DNA of 64,000 nucleotides from Thermotoga profunda AZM34c06 (GTDB taxonomy: Bacteria; Thermotogota; Thermotogae; Thermotogales; DSM-5069). The notes under the pieces were generated by a model. The model was not told where the DNA came from. It made no database searches and saw only the letters and a program-made list of their open reading frames with translations. Location of the stretch: NCBI RefSeq assembly GCF_000828675.1, contig NZ_AP014510.1, positions 1,941,413 to 2,005,412 on the forward strand, in the 5' to 3' direction. Shown one piece after another: positions 42,561 through 51,185 of the stretch. The stretch's first letter is position 1. Every line of letters begins with the position of its first letter. The position numbers were made by a program, and so were the translations under genes.

Positions 42561-43494
42561 CTTCCAGTATTCTTACAATCTGTTCAAGTGTACTGTAAGC
42601 ATCAGCAACTAAGCCTATATCTGCTACCTTGAATATCGGTGCATATTTGTCTTTGTTAATTGCAATCACGATCTCAGATGTTTGCATACCCGCTATGTGC
42701 TGTACTGCTCCAGAAATACCTGCCGCGATATATACCTTCGGTTTCACCGTTTTTCCGCTCAAACCCACCTGATGATCGTGTGAAAACCATTTTGCGTCTA
42801 CAACTGCTCTTGTCGCACCAACTCCACCGTTGACAACTCTGGCAAGTCTTTCTGCGATTTCCGTGTTCTCTTTCCTTCTCAAACCCTTCCCGACCGACAC
42901 AACAACCTCTGCCTGATCAATCTGTGCGCTCGACTCTCTTTTTTCGGCACTTATGAACTCGCAACGATCTTTTACATCGATTATTTGTTCTAATTGGACT
43001 ATTCCTTTTCTCTTCTTTGGTTGAATTGAAAACGATTTTGGACGTACAGTAGCCATCTGCGGACGGTGCTTTGGTGTGATGATCGTTGCCATGACATTAC
43101 CACCTATAGCAGGTCTTGTTTGTAAGAGATTTCCGTTTTCATCTACATCGAGATCGGTACAATCTGCTGTCAGACCTGTTTTAAGCTTTGCAGCAAGTGC
43201 TGGCATGATCGTTCTTCCAAAAGTGGTCGCAGGCGCTAAGAGAATAGATGGTTTGTATTTGAGCACAACGTTTTCGAGATTTATCAGAAATGGATAAAGC
43301 GAGAAATGTTCAAATTTTTCCGATAACAGTAAAACAGTTGCATCGGCATAATCTTTTACATCGTCTATTTTCAAAGACTTTGGACCAACTATGAAAAGAT
43401 AAACTTCACTTTGAATCTTGTGTGCCATTTGATTTGCCTTGCCCAAGAGTTCAATTGTATTTCTATCTATCTGATTATTTATGATCCCGATCAT
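42544..43494 (-). CDS. etfA: electron transfer flavoprotein alpha subunit
   Basis: A 316-residue EtfA without an N-terminal ferredoxin extension. The C-terminal FAD-binding motif is plain: SGKTVKPKVYIAAGISGAVQH and IAINKDKYAPIFKVADIGLVAD (each within one domain). The alpha domain has LLAPATTFGRTIMPALAAKL. It overlaps etfB by 4 bp at its start and the dehydrogenase gene by 17 bp at its end, consistent with a fixed-ratio complex. Confidence 0.93.
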   Translation of the reverse strand: MIGIINNQIDRNTIELLGKANQMAHKIQSEVYLFIVGPKSLKIDDVKDYADATVLLLSEKFEHFSLYPFLINLENVVLKYKPSILLAPATTFGRTIMPALAAKLKTGLTADCTDLDVDENGNLLQTRPAIGGNVMATIITPKHRPQMATVRPKSFSIQPKKRKGIVQLEQIIDVKDRCEFISAEKRESSAQIDQAEVVVSVGKGLRRKENTEIAERLARVVNGGVGATRAVVDAKWFSHDHQVGLSGKTVKPKVYIAAGISGAVQHIAGMQTSEIVIAINKDKYAPIFKVADIGLVADAYSTLEQIVRILEGEENE

Positions 43495-44291
43495 TTTTGA
43501 ACACTTCCTTTGTATTTTCTCAAAATTCGCACTACTTCCTGAATACCTTCATTCAAATCCTTTCCTTCAAAAAAGCGACAGTCCCTTGATAATTTTGTAT
43601 TATAGACCTTCACAACTCTTGTTGGAGAACCAACCAACCCTACTTCGTTGCTTTCCAGTCTCAGGTCTTTGGCACTGTAAATCTCCACTCTCTTGGACAA
43701 AGCCAGTTTCTTACCAGATAGGGTAGGCAATCTTGGTTCACTAACACTCCTTAGGACCGATATCAAAGCAGGAAGTTTGATTCTCCATCTTTCGTAAGCA
43801 TCTTCGGTTGTTTTTTCAACGACAACAGAATCGTTCTCGAGTGATATAAACTTCGATACATAAGTCACAACTGGCAGATTCAAAAGAACAGCAAACTCAA
43901 TACCAACCTGTCCTGTTTCACCATCGGTTGCCTTTTCTCCACAGATGACAAGATCATATTCTATATTCAATCTCTTCACAGCTTCCGAGAGCGTATAACT
44001 GGTTGCCCAAGTATCAGATCCGGCAAAAGCTGAATCCGAGAGCAAAATTGCCCTATCAGCACCAAGCGCAAGTGTGTCACGTAATACCATTTCTGTACTC
44101 ATAGGTCCCATACTCAAAACTGTGATTCGGGCTTGATGAGTCTCTTTCAAAAACAAAGCGAGCTCAAGTGCATGCAGATCCAATGGATTGATAACAACAT
44201 CGAGTCCTTCTCGAATCATCGTACCAGTCACTGGATCGATCTTCACTTTATCTGTATCTGGGACCTGTTTTACCAAAACTAAGATTTTCAT
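43491..44291 (-). CDS. etfB: electron transfer flavoprotein beta subunit
   Basis: EtfB of about 266 residues. It opens MKILVLVKQVPDTDKVKIDP and continues with VINPLDLHALELAL, LGADRAILLSDSAFAGSDTWAT and CGEKATDGETGQVG, which together bind the second flavin or AMP. The upstream open frame to 44357 lacks conserved sequence; the ATG at 44291 has a GAGAGG-like site. In bifurcating Etfs this site holds the bifurcating FAD. The family resemblance to the Lct and Car types is inferred from gene order. Confidence 0.93.
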   Translation of the reverse strand: MKILVLVKQVPDTDKVKIDPVTGTMIREGLDVVINPLDLHALELALFLKETHQARITVLSMGPMSTEMVLRDTLALGADRAILLSDSAFAGSDTWATSYTLSEAVKRLNIEYDLVICGEKATDGETGQVGIEFAVLLNLPVVTYVSKFISLENDSVVVEKTTEDAYERWRIKLPALISVLRSVSEPRLPTLSGKKLALSKRVEIYSAKDLRLESNEVGLVGSPTRVVKVYNTKLSRDCRFFEGKDLNEGIQEVVRILRKYKGSVQK

Positions 44292-44324
44292 GAATTTCTC
44301 TCCCCTTCTCTTAGCTGTACATAT

Positions 44325-44380
44325 CTTATACCATAAATGACTATAATGTAAAGACATATTGCCTTGAGATTTGTTATAAT
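44325..44380. promoter_or_regulatory. overlapping divergent promoters for etfBA-dehydrogenase and nagZ-murQ
   Basis: Minus strand: TTTACA (44352-44347), 16 bp, TATAAG (44330-44325) towards etfB. Plus strand: AAGACA (44351-44356), 18 bp, TATAAT (44375-44380) towards nagZ. The two -35 boxes overlap by 2 bp, so the promoters may compete. Confidence 0.6.
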
Positions 44381-44403
44381 ACTATAAAAAAGGAGGATGA
44401 AAC

Positions 44404-45909
44404 ATGAACTTTGAACAGATGATTGGCGAACTCTTCATGATTGGAATACCAGGAAAAGAGCTTGACGATCAAACAATTAAGGCCCTTGAAGAAATCAGAC
44501 CAGGTTTTGTGATCCTTTTTGCAAGGAATATCGAATCTGCATCTCAAATCAACAATCTAATAGTACAGATCACACAAGTTGTGAAGAAACCCGTTGTCTT
44601 TGCTATAGATCAGGAGGGTGGAATTGTAACACGACTCAGAGAAGGTTTTGCCGTTTCTTGTGGTGCCATGGCACTTGCAGCAACTGGTGACAAGACAAAT
44701 GCATATCTTGCTGGAAAGATTCTGGCAAAAGAGATGAAATCAATTGGCATAACATGGAATCTTGCCCCGGTCGTTGATATAAACGACAATCCCAATAACC
44801 CAGGAATCGGTGTCAGAAGTTTTGGAGACACTCCTGAAAAAGTTGCGATCTTTTCTTCGGCATTTTATTCTGGTTTGAAGGAGATCGGTGTTGCGGCTTG
44901 TGCAAAACATTTTCCAGGCAAGGGCAGTGTGAATGTAGATGCACATTTAGATATGCCAACCTTGGATAAAGACTTGAGAGAACTTGAAAGATGGGAATTG
45001 TTACCATTCAAAGAATTGATGAATATGGGTATAGAGTCTGTTATGCCATCTCACATATATCTCCCAAAATTGCAAAAAAACAGAATGCCAGCAACAGTTA
45101 GCAAAGAAATAGTCACAGATCTCTTAAGAAAGAAATTGAGATATGATGGTATAGCTGTCGCTGATGATCTACTCATGGGTGGCATCACAAAGAATATGTC
45201 TGTTGAAGATGCTGTATTAGAGTCTTTCAAAGCCGGTATGGATGTACTCACTGTCTGTCATGAACCGACAGTACAGTTATCAGCCGTGAGATCCCTGGCA
45301 AGAAAAATAAACGATGACCCAGTACTCGAGAGCAGATTGAGAGAATCTTTGGCAAGGATTCGAAAATTCAAAGAAAAATTCGCACCAACTTTCTCAAACA
45401 AAATCGATTTGGATTTTTCACAAGATCAGAAAATAATGCAAAAAATAGCAGATCAATCTATAACACTTGTGAGTGACTCAGATCAGATGATACCTGTTCA
45501 ACTTTCAAAAGATGACTTTGTAGTAACTGTGAAGACAAGTAGACTCGTTCAAGTGCAAGAAACAGAACCCGGTGTACCATGGATCGCAAAAGAATTGTCA
45601 AAGAGATTTTCTACAAAATTTCTCGTGATCGAAAAAGACAAACCAATCGATATATCAGGAAATAGGTGTGTCTTTTTCACTGAAAATGCACATCTCTCAG
45701 ATTGGCAGAAACTTGCCATTGAGAACGTTCGAGAGAATTTCAAAAAACTATTAATAGTCGCATTGAGAAATCCATATGATTGTTTCTTGGTTGAATCTTC
45801 GTCAATTTGTTCTTATAGCTATGAAATAGTTTCTCAAGAAGCACTTCTAAAAGTACTGTTGGGAGAAATCAAACCAGTCGGACAACTACCTGTGGAGGTG
45901 CGAAAATGA
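44404..45909 (+). CDS. nagZ: beta-N-acetylhexosaminidase, GH3 NagZ-type
   Basis: Removes beta-linked GlcNAc, typically from muropeptides. The barrel domain has AIDQEGGIVTRLREGF, LAPVVDINDNPNNPGIGVRSFG, and KHFPGKGSVNVDAH, the NagZ KHFPG(H/K)GxxxxDxH motif with its Asp-His dyad. VADDLLMGGI carries the nucleophile Asp. About 160 extra residues follow the barrel, as in two-domain Gram-positive NagZ. No signal peptide is seen, so it acts in the cytoplasm. It overlaps murQ by 4 bp. Confidence 0.93.
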   Translation: MNFEQMIGELFMIGIPGKELDDQTIKALEEIRPGFVILFARNIESASQINNLIVQITQVVKKPVVFAIDQEGGIVTRLREGFAVSCGAMALAATGDKTNAYLAGKILAKEMKSIGITWNLAPVVDINDNPNNPGIGVRSFGDTPEKVAIFSSAFYSGLKEIGVAACAKHFPGKGSVNVDAHLDMPTLDKDLRELERWELLPFKELMNMGIESVMPSHIYLPKLQKNRMPATVSKEIVTDLLRKKLRYDGIAVADDLLMGGITKNMSVEDAVLESFKAGMDVLTVCHEPTVQLSAVRSLARKINDDPVLESRLRESLARIRKFKEKFAPTFSNKIDLDFSQDQKIMQKIADQSITLVSDSDQMIPVQLSKDDFVVTVKTSRLVQVQETEPGVPWIAKELSKRFSTKFLVIEKDKPIDISGNRCVFFTENAHLSDWQKLAIENVRENFKKLLIVALRNPYDCFLVESSSICSYSYEIVSQEALLKVLLGEIKPVGQLPVEVRK

Positions 45910-46808
45910 GTCTGTCTAAATTACCCACAGAATTGCCAAATCCAAAATCAAAAGATCTCGACACAAAAGACACCATTGAGATACTTAAAATCATCAACGA
46001 AGAAGATGCCGTTGTAACCTTGGCAGTGCGCGAAGTCTTACCTCAAATAAACGAAGTTGTTCACATGTGCTTAAAAGCATTGAAAACAGGTGGACGTGTT
46101 TTTTATGTCGGAGCAGGTACAAGTGGTAGGGTGGCTTTCATCGATGCCGTTGAACTCATACCAACTTACAGCTTACCAGAAAATGTCTTCATACCGATAA
46201 TAGCAGGTGGTCATGAAGCACTTGGAAGATCATTAGAAGGTGTCGAAGACGATGAAGAAGGCGCAGTGAAAGACCTTGAGAAACATCGATTAGAGTCGAA
46301 AGACGTTGTCATTGGCATAGCGGCAAGTGGACGGACTCCTTATGTTGCAGGAGCACTCAATTATGCCAAGAAATGTGGTTGTCATACTGCCTTGATATGC
46401 AATGTGAAAAATCCAGAACTCGGACCACTGGCTGATATTGTAGTAAGTGCTGAAACAGGACCAGAAGTTGTTGCTGGTAGCACAAGAATGAAAGCAGGCT
46501 CTGCACAAAAGATGATCTTGAATATGATAAGTACTACAATCATGGTCAAGATGGGCAAGGTCTTCGATAACCTGATGGTTGATGTGATGGTCCTAAATGA
46601 AAAACTAAAAGAAAGAGCTTGCAATATGATTATGCAAATAACAAAAGTCGATAAAAAAACAGCTGCAGAATATCTGGCTAAATCTGATTACAATGTAAAA
46701 CAAGCAATCCTCATGATCATGTCGGGTAAAACACTCGAAGAATGTCGAAGAGTTTTAAAGGATCATCCAAGTTTAAGGGAAGCGCTGTACATGGTCGGTA
46801 AAAAATGA
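45906..46808 (+). CDS. murQ: N-acetylmuramic acid 6-phosphate etherase
   Basis: Cleaves the lactyl ether of MurNAc-6-phosphate, giving GlcNAc-6-phosphate and D-lactate. A SIS domain shows GGRVFYVGAGTSGRVAFIDAVEL with the catalytic Glu, EGVEDDEEGAVKDL with the second Glu, IGIAASGRTPYV and AGSTRMKAGSAQKMILNM. The 300-residue length is standard. It follows nagZ with a 4-bp overlap, which defines a cell-wall recycling unit. No MurNAc kinase or AnmK is visible nearby. The D-lactate formed could feed the divergently encoded Etf-dehydrogenase. Confidence 0.96.
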   Translation: MSLSKLPTELPNPKSKDLDTKDTIEILKIINEEDAVVTLAVREVLPQINEVVHMCLKALKTGGRVFYVGAGTSGRVAFIDAVELIPTYSLPENVFIPIIAGGHEALGRSLEGVEDDEEGAVKDLEKHRLESKDVVIGIAASGRTPYVAGALNYAKKCGCHTALICNVKNPELGPLADIVVSAETGPEVVAGSTRMKAGSAQKMILNMISTTIMVKMGKVFDNLMVDVMVLNEKLKERACNMIMQITKVDKKTAAEYLAKSDYNVKQAILMIMSGKTLEECRRVLKDHPSLREALYMVGKK

Positions 46809-46851
46809 TGTATGATGCTTTTAATCTAATTTTTTGAAAGAGGGGATAGAG

Positions 46852-47601
46852 ATGGATAAGGAATACCCAATACCACTTTATTATCGAGTTTATCAGAATC
46901 TCAAGCAGAAGATTCTCGATGGGATCTACAAACCAGGGGATCGCATACCGCCTGAGTCCGAATTGGTACAGATTTACAATGTAAGTAGGTTGACGGTAAG
47001 AAGAGCACTCGAAGAACTCAGATCTGAAGGATTTATAAACAGGGCCAAAGGCAAAGGGACATTCATCACCGGTAGAAAAGAAGAAGAACAAATGAATGTA
47101 CTCAAGGGTTTTACGGACAAGGCAAAGGAAGAGGGGTTTTCCGTCAAATCTGTAGTACTCGAGAACAAGTTAGTCGAAGTTCCTCCAGAACTTGAAGAGA
47201 TATTCCAAATTGAACACGGTACAATGGTGATATTGCTCAAACGCATAAGATACATGAACGAAGATCCAGTTGCCATCGAAAGTGCATATCTAAACACAGC
47301 TGTGGATATAAGACTTTTGAATATTTTGAAGAAAGACATGTCAAAAGAATCTTTGTATGACTTTTTGAGAAATGAACTAAAACTTCCACTGGTACGTGCT
47401 TATGAGATTCTCGAGGTAACCGAGGTTTCTGGACTTGATGCAAAGCATTTGAGTGTTCCAGTTGGTACTTGCTCACTGCTGAGAAAGCGTTATACATACA
47501 CATCTAATAATCGGTGTGTTGAATTTGTCAGATCTATCTACAGAGGAGACAAATACAGATTCAAAATCGAATTAAAAACAACTGGTGTCTTTGAAAAATG
47601 A
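46852..47601 (+). CDS. GntR/HutC-family transcriptional regulator
   Basis: A 249-residue regulator. The N-terminal winged helix (about 5-75) has YRVYQNLKQKILDGIYKPGDRIPPESELVQ and VSRLTVRRALEELRSEGFINR, followed by GKGTF. The C-terminal UTRA ligand-binding domain contains MVILLKRIRYMNEDPVAIESAYL. ATG at 46852 follows GAGGGG. It lies inside the nagZ-murQ-importer operon, so it probably represses it and senses a phosphorylated amino sugar, as NagR/YvoA does. The ligand is inferred. Confidence 0.92.
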   Translation: MDKEYPIPLYYRVYQNLKQKILDGIYKPGDRIPPESELVQIYNVSRLTVRRALEELRSEGFINRAKGKGTFITGRKEEEQMNVLKGFTDKAKEEGFSVKSVVLENKLVEVPPELEEIFQIEHGTMVILLKRIRYMNEDPVAIESAYLNTAVDIRLLNILKKDMSKESLYDFLRNELKLPLVRAYEILEVTEVSGLDAKHLSVPVGTCSLLRKRYTYTSNNRCVEFVRSIYRGDKYRFKIELKTTGVFEK

Positions 47602-47623
47602 AAACCATAAAGGGGGTGCTTTC

Positions 47624-49117
47624 ATGAAAAAGTTTTTGGTGGCTATTTTGGCAGTTTTTGCAGTAGTTGGAGCTTTTGCAGTTGGTGGAAAGTTAGTCAT
47701 TGCAATGGAAACAGAACCAGTCGGCTTAGACCCGCATCTTGTGACAGCCTTTGCATCACACAGAGTTTTGGAAAATATCTATGACAGTTTACTCAAGTAT
47801 GGTGATGGTATGAAATTATTGCCAAATCTCGCCGAAGAAGCTCAGGCGGTAGATCCTTACACGATTGTCTTTAAGATCAGAGAAGGTGTGAAATTTCACG
47901 ATGGAACTCCCTTGACCGTTGAAGATGTACTTTTCAGTTTTCAAAGGATACTGAATCCAGATACAAAATCACCTGCTGCCGCATTTTATCAAGATGTCGA
48001 ATCTATCAAAGCCATAGGTGATAACAAAATCGAGTTCAAACTGAAAAAACCCATGGCAAGTGCCCTTCTACCTAACTTTGCAGGTGTGAACAGCTCGATA
48101 GTCTCGAAAAAATTTGTTGAGTCAGGGAAAAATATGCAACTTGAAACCAACGGAACAGGTCCGTTCTATCTGGCTGAATATGTGCCTGGCAATTACATGA
48201 TCTTGAAGAAAAATCCTTACTACTTTGTGAAGGACCAACCTCAACTTGATGAGATTAAGATCGTGTTCATGCCAGAAGAAGTTTCCAGAGTAGCAGCTTT
48301 GAAGAATGGCGATGTGGACATAGCGAAAATCAACGAACCATTGAATCTCAAACAATTTCCAGAAGGTAAATTTAAAATCTATCGATCACCTGTACTCAGT
48401 TACTATCTCATAGGTATCAACACTACAAGAAAACCCTTGAACGACCCAAGGGTAAGAAATGCGCTTAATTACGCCATCAACAGAGAGGCAATTATAAAGG
48501 CAGTGGTCTTTTCCGAGGGTGTTGTTACAGGACCACTGAACCCTGCCGTTCAACCATGGGCACTTCAACCAAAGGCTTTTGATGAATACACATACAACCC
48601 TGCAAAGGCAAAAGAACTTTTGGCACAAGCTGGTTATCCAAATGGTTTTGAGTTTGAAATTGTGACTTCCCAGAGATACAATTTCGATAAAGTTGCACAG
48701 GTGATTCAAGCTCAACTTGCTGAAATTGGCGTTAAGGTGAAGATCGCCTTGGTCGAATGGGGTATATTCATCAAAAGATGGCGTGAGAGTGATTTTGACG
48801 CGTTTATTTCCATGAACAGTGGATCAATAGAACCTGATGTCCAATTTTACAGAACATTCCATACAGGTGGATCAACAAATGTTTTCTTGTATTCAAATCC
48901 AAAAGTTGATGAGCTACTCGATCTTGGAAGAAGCGAAGTCGATATATCGAAGAGAAAAGCTATTTACGATGAATTACAAAGAATCATTGTAAAAGAATCA
49001 CCCGTCATATTCTTGTACAGTGCAAACCAGATTTTTGTGAGTAATGCATCTGTTGAAGGCTTTAAACTTCTTGCAAACGAGAGTCTTGTGTTCTTAAGGG
49101 AGACATATAAGAAGTGA
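47624..49117 (+). CDS. peptide/muropeptide ABC substrate-binding protein (family 5)
   Basis: Secreted receptor of about 497 residues. The signal peptide is MKKFLVAILAVFAVVGAFA. The SBP_bac_5 core includes METEPVGLDPHLVTAFASHR, VFKIREGVKFHDGTPLTVEDV and TNGTGPFYLAEYVPGNYM. The start at 47624 has a G-rich AAAGGGGG site 8 nt upstream. It overlaps dppB-like by 4 bp. Between murQ/gntR and the permeases, its likely cargo is cell-wall-derived muropeptides or amino-sugar peptides, which is inferred from context. Confidence 0.92.
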   Translation: MKKFLVAILAVFAVVGAFAVGGKLVIAMETEPVGLDPHLVTAFASHRVLENIYDSLLKYGDGMKLLPNLAEEAQAVDPYTIVFKIREGVKFHDGTPLTVEDVLFSFQRILNPDTKSPAAAFYQDVESIKAIGDNKIEFKLKKPMASALLPNFAGVNSSIVSKKFVESGKNMQLETNGTGPFYLAEYVPGNYMILKKNPYYFVKDQPQLDEIKIVFMPEEVSRVAALKNGDVDIAKINEPLNLKQFPEGKFKIYRSPVLSYYLIGINTTRKPLNDPRVRNALNYAINREAIIKAVVFSEGVVTGPLNPAVQPWALQPKAFDEYTYNPAKAKELLAQAGYPNGFEFEIVTSQRYNFDKVAQVIQAQLAEIGVKVKIALVEWGIFIKRWRESDFDAFISMNSGSIEPDVQFYRTFHTGGSTNVFLYSNPKVDELLDLGRSEVDISKRKAIYDELQRIIVKESPVIFLYSANQIFVSNASVEGFKLLANESLVFLRETYKK

Positions 49118-50067
49118 GCCTTGGTTATCTCATAAGACGTATCATTACATCGATTCCAACGGTTTTGTTTGTTGCTTTTGTAGTTTTTATAATGATACAC
49201 CTTGTTCCAGGTGATGTCGTAGATATGATTTTAGGAACACAGAATTATCTCACAAAAGAACAGATAAACCAGTTGTACAAGCAATATGGTCTCGATAAAC
49301 CTTTGATCGTTCAATTTGGCATATGGTTGAAAAATCTGGCAACATTAGATTTTGGTACATCACTTAGAACAGGAAAAAAAGTTATAGATCTGATATTCGA
49401 CAGATTTCCGGTGACCCTGGAATTGTCTGTTTTATCGATGTTCTTCGCAACTATCATAGGAATTCCACTTGGCATTATCGCCGCTATCAAGAAAAACTCT
49501 TTTGTTGATGGATTGGTCAGAGTTATCGGATTGATAGGTCTTTCGTCCCCATCTTTCTGGGTGGGGGCGATTTTGATCGTGATCTTTGCGGGACTATTCC
49601 AAGGATTCAATATATTTGGTTATGTACACATGAAGGAAGATATCTTGAAGAATTTGCAGGTGATGTTTTTACCATCTTTAACACTTGGCTTGATGCTTTC
49701 AGCTCAAATCATGAGAATGACAAGATCATCGATGCTCGATGTTTTGCAGCAGGAATACATGAAGACTGCTAAAGCAAAAGGCGTGAGTTATTCAAAACTC
49801 ATAGGGAAACATGCCCTTAAAAATGCATTGATACCAATCATAACACTTTCTGGTATTCAACTTGGATATCTCTTGGCAGGGACGATCGTCATAGAAAATA
49901 TGTTTGCATTACCTGGATTGGGAAGATTACTTTTACAGGCAGTTAACGAGAGAGATTATCCAGTTATTCAATTTGTGGTGATGTTCATAGCTTTAGTTAT
50001 TGTCGTCTTGAACATAATCGTTGACTTCATTTACACTCTTGTTGATCCACGTGTTGAATTAAGGTGA
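49114..50067 (+). CDS. peptide ABC permease (DppB type)
   Basis: A 317-residue inner-membrane permease with six helices. It opens SLGYLIRRIITSIPTVLFVAF and has HLVPGD, DFGTSLRTGKKV and the EAA-like loop YMKTAKAKGVSYSKLIGKHA followed by LKNALIPIIT. A GTG start overlaps the receptor's stop (GTGA). It works with the DppC-type protein encoded next; no ATPase subunits follow. Confidence 0.93.
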   Translation: MSLGYLIRRIITSIPTVLFVAFVVFIMIHLVPGDVVDMILGTQNYLTKEQINQLYKQYGLDKPLIVQFGIWLKNLATLDFGTSLRTGKKVIDLIFDRFPVTLELSVLSMFFATIIGIPLGIIAAIKKNSFVDGLVRVIGLIGLSSPSFWVGAILIVIFAGLFQGFNIFGYVHMKEDILKNLQVMFLPSLTLGLMLSAQIMRMTRSSMLDVLQQEYMKTAKAKGVSYSKLIGKHALKNALIPIITLSGIQLGYLLAGTIVIENMFALPGLGRLLLQAVNERDYPVIQFVVMFIALVIVVLNIIVDFIYTLVDPRVELR

Positions 50068-50076
50068 GGATCTCAG

Positions 50077-50904
50077 ATGAATAGAACTCTGAAAAGACTT
50101 TTTAGAAATCCTTTGAATTTAATTTTCTCAGTGATCTTGATCTTGATTCTTATAATAGCTATTTTCCCAGACTTTTTTGCTCGGTATGGTCCCTATTCGA
50201 TGGATTACGATGCCATACTCGAACCACCTTCTTTGAAACATTTTTTTGGAACAGATCAATTTGGCAGAGATATTTTTTCAAGATGCATTTTTGGCCTTCA
50301 GAAAAGTGTGATAATAGCATTCAGCTCGATTTTGCTCGCATCTTTTATCGGGACGATCTTTGGGCTCATAGCTGGCTATTACGGTGGAGGATACGATTTG
50401 GTCATAATGAGAATCTGTGATGGATTTTTTGCCTTTCCTTCATTGATATTGGCTCTGTTCATAGTAGCCCTTTTTGGATCAAGCCTTGTCAATTTGATAA
50501 TCGCTATAGGTGTAGTTTATGTACCAATCTTCGCAAGAACGGTGCGAGGAGCTGCTTTATCTATAAGAGAAAGTTTGTTCGTGAAGGCATCAAAGGTTAT
50601 AGGAAAAAGCGATTTAAAAATAATGCTCAACGATGTATTGCTAAACCTTTCGTCGGTTCTCATAGTAACCTTCACAACAAATCTCTCCACGGCTTTTCTC
50701 ACCGAAGCATCGCTTGGCTTTCTTGGATTGAGTGTTCCACCACCAGAACCAACCCTCGGTGGTTTGGTAGGACAAGGTACCGCCTTTTTGCTGAGTGCAC
50801 CTTGGATAACACTTTTCCCTGGTCTTGTCATCGCCGTTGTTGTGCTGAGTTTGAATATCTTAGGAGATGGATTGAGGGATGTTTTAGACCCCAAGAATAA
50901 ATAG
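50077..50904 (+). CDS. peptide ABC permease (DppC type)
   Basis: A 275-residue permease with GTDQFGRDIFSRCIFG, the standard DppC start of the permease domain, an EAA loop FVKASKVIGKSDLKIM, and SLGFLGLSVPPPEPTLGGLV near the end. It is the last gene of the operon. DppD/DppF-type ATPases are not encoded in the window, so the importer depends on ATPases elsewhere. Confidence 0.93.
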   Translation: MNRTLKRLFRNPLNLIFSVILILILIIAIFPDFFARYGPYSMDYDAILEPPSLKHFFGTDQFGRDIFSRCIFGLQKSVIIAFSSILLASFIGTIFGLIAGYYGGGYDLVIMRICDGFFAFPSLILALFIVALFGSSLVNLIIAIGVVYVPIFARTVRGAALSIRESLFVKASKVIGKSDLKIMLNDVLLNLSSVLIVTFTTNLSTAFLTEASLGFLGLSVPPPEPTLGGLVGQGTAFLLSAPWITLFPGLVIAVVVLSLNILGDGLRDVLDPKNK

Positions 50905-50987
50905 AATAGTTTATACCTTAAATCAAAACAAATAGGATGAAAATAGTTATTCAAAAACCAACGATAGTAAACTCTCAAAAGTTAGTC

Positions 50988-51176
50988 TCAACAAAGTTAT
51001 GTTATAGCGATGAATAGTGAAACAAAATGAGTTTTCTATACCAAAGTATCATCAGAAAGGCAAAAACAAGAAATTGTTACAAACAAAAAATCGTATACTA
51101 TATAATGGACAGCGCTGATCCACCGGTGGATAAAATACCCCCTTCGTATATTGCCATAGGTCTAATCTTTTGGGTT
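50988..51176 (+). repeat. intergenic repeat element, copy 2
   Basis: Second copy of the element at 23086-23273. The core from about 51061 to 51110 is identical to copy 1 over about 49 bp and includes TTACAA-18-TATAAT (TATAAT 51102-51107). The 22-bp variable block (51111-51132) here consists of CAGCGCTG and ATCCACCGGTGGAT. The tail through ATACCCCC and TTCGTATATTGCCAT is again conserved. It lies between two convergent operons. A plus-strand transcript would be antisense to the end of the SorC gene. Confidence 0.8.
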
Positions 51177-51185
51177 TGATAGATA

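Noticed and set aside
44404-45909. KHFPGKG instead of KHFPGHG as a damaged NagZ active site
   Set aside because: Lys is an accepted alternative at this position in NagZ proteins, and the Asp-His dyad and Asp nucleophile are present.
51111-51132. Palindromes in the repeat as recombinase attachment core or transposon end
   Set aside because: No integrase or transposase nearby, no target duplication, and no terminal inverted repeats around the element.
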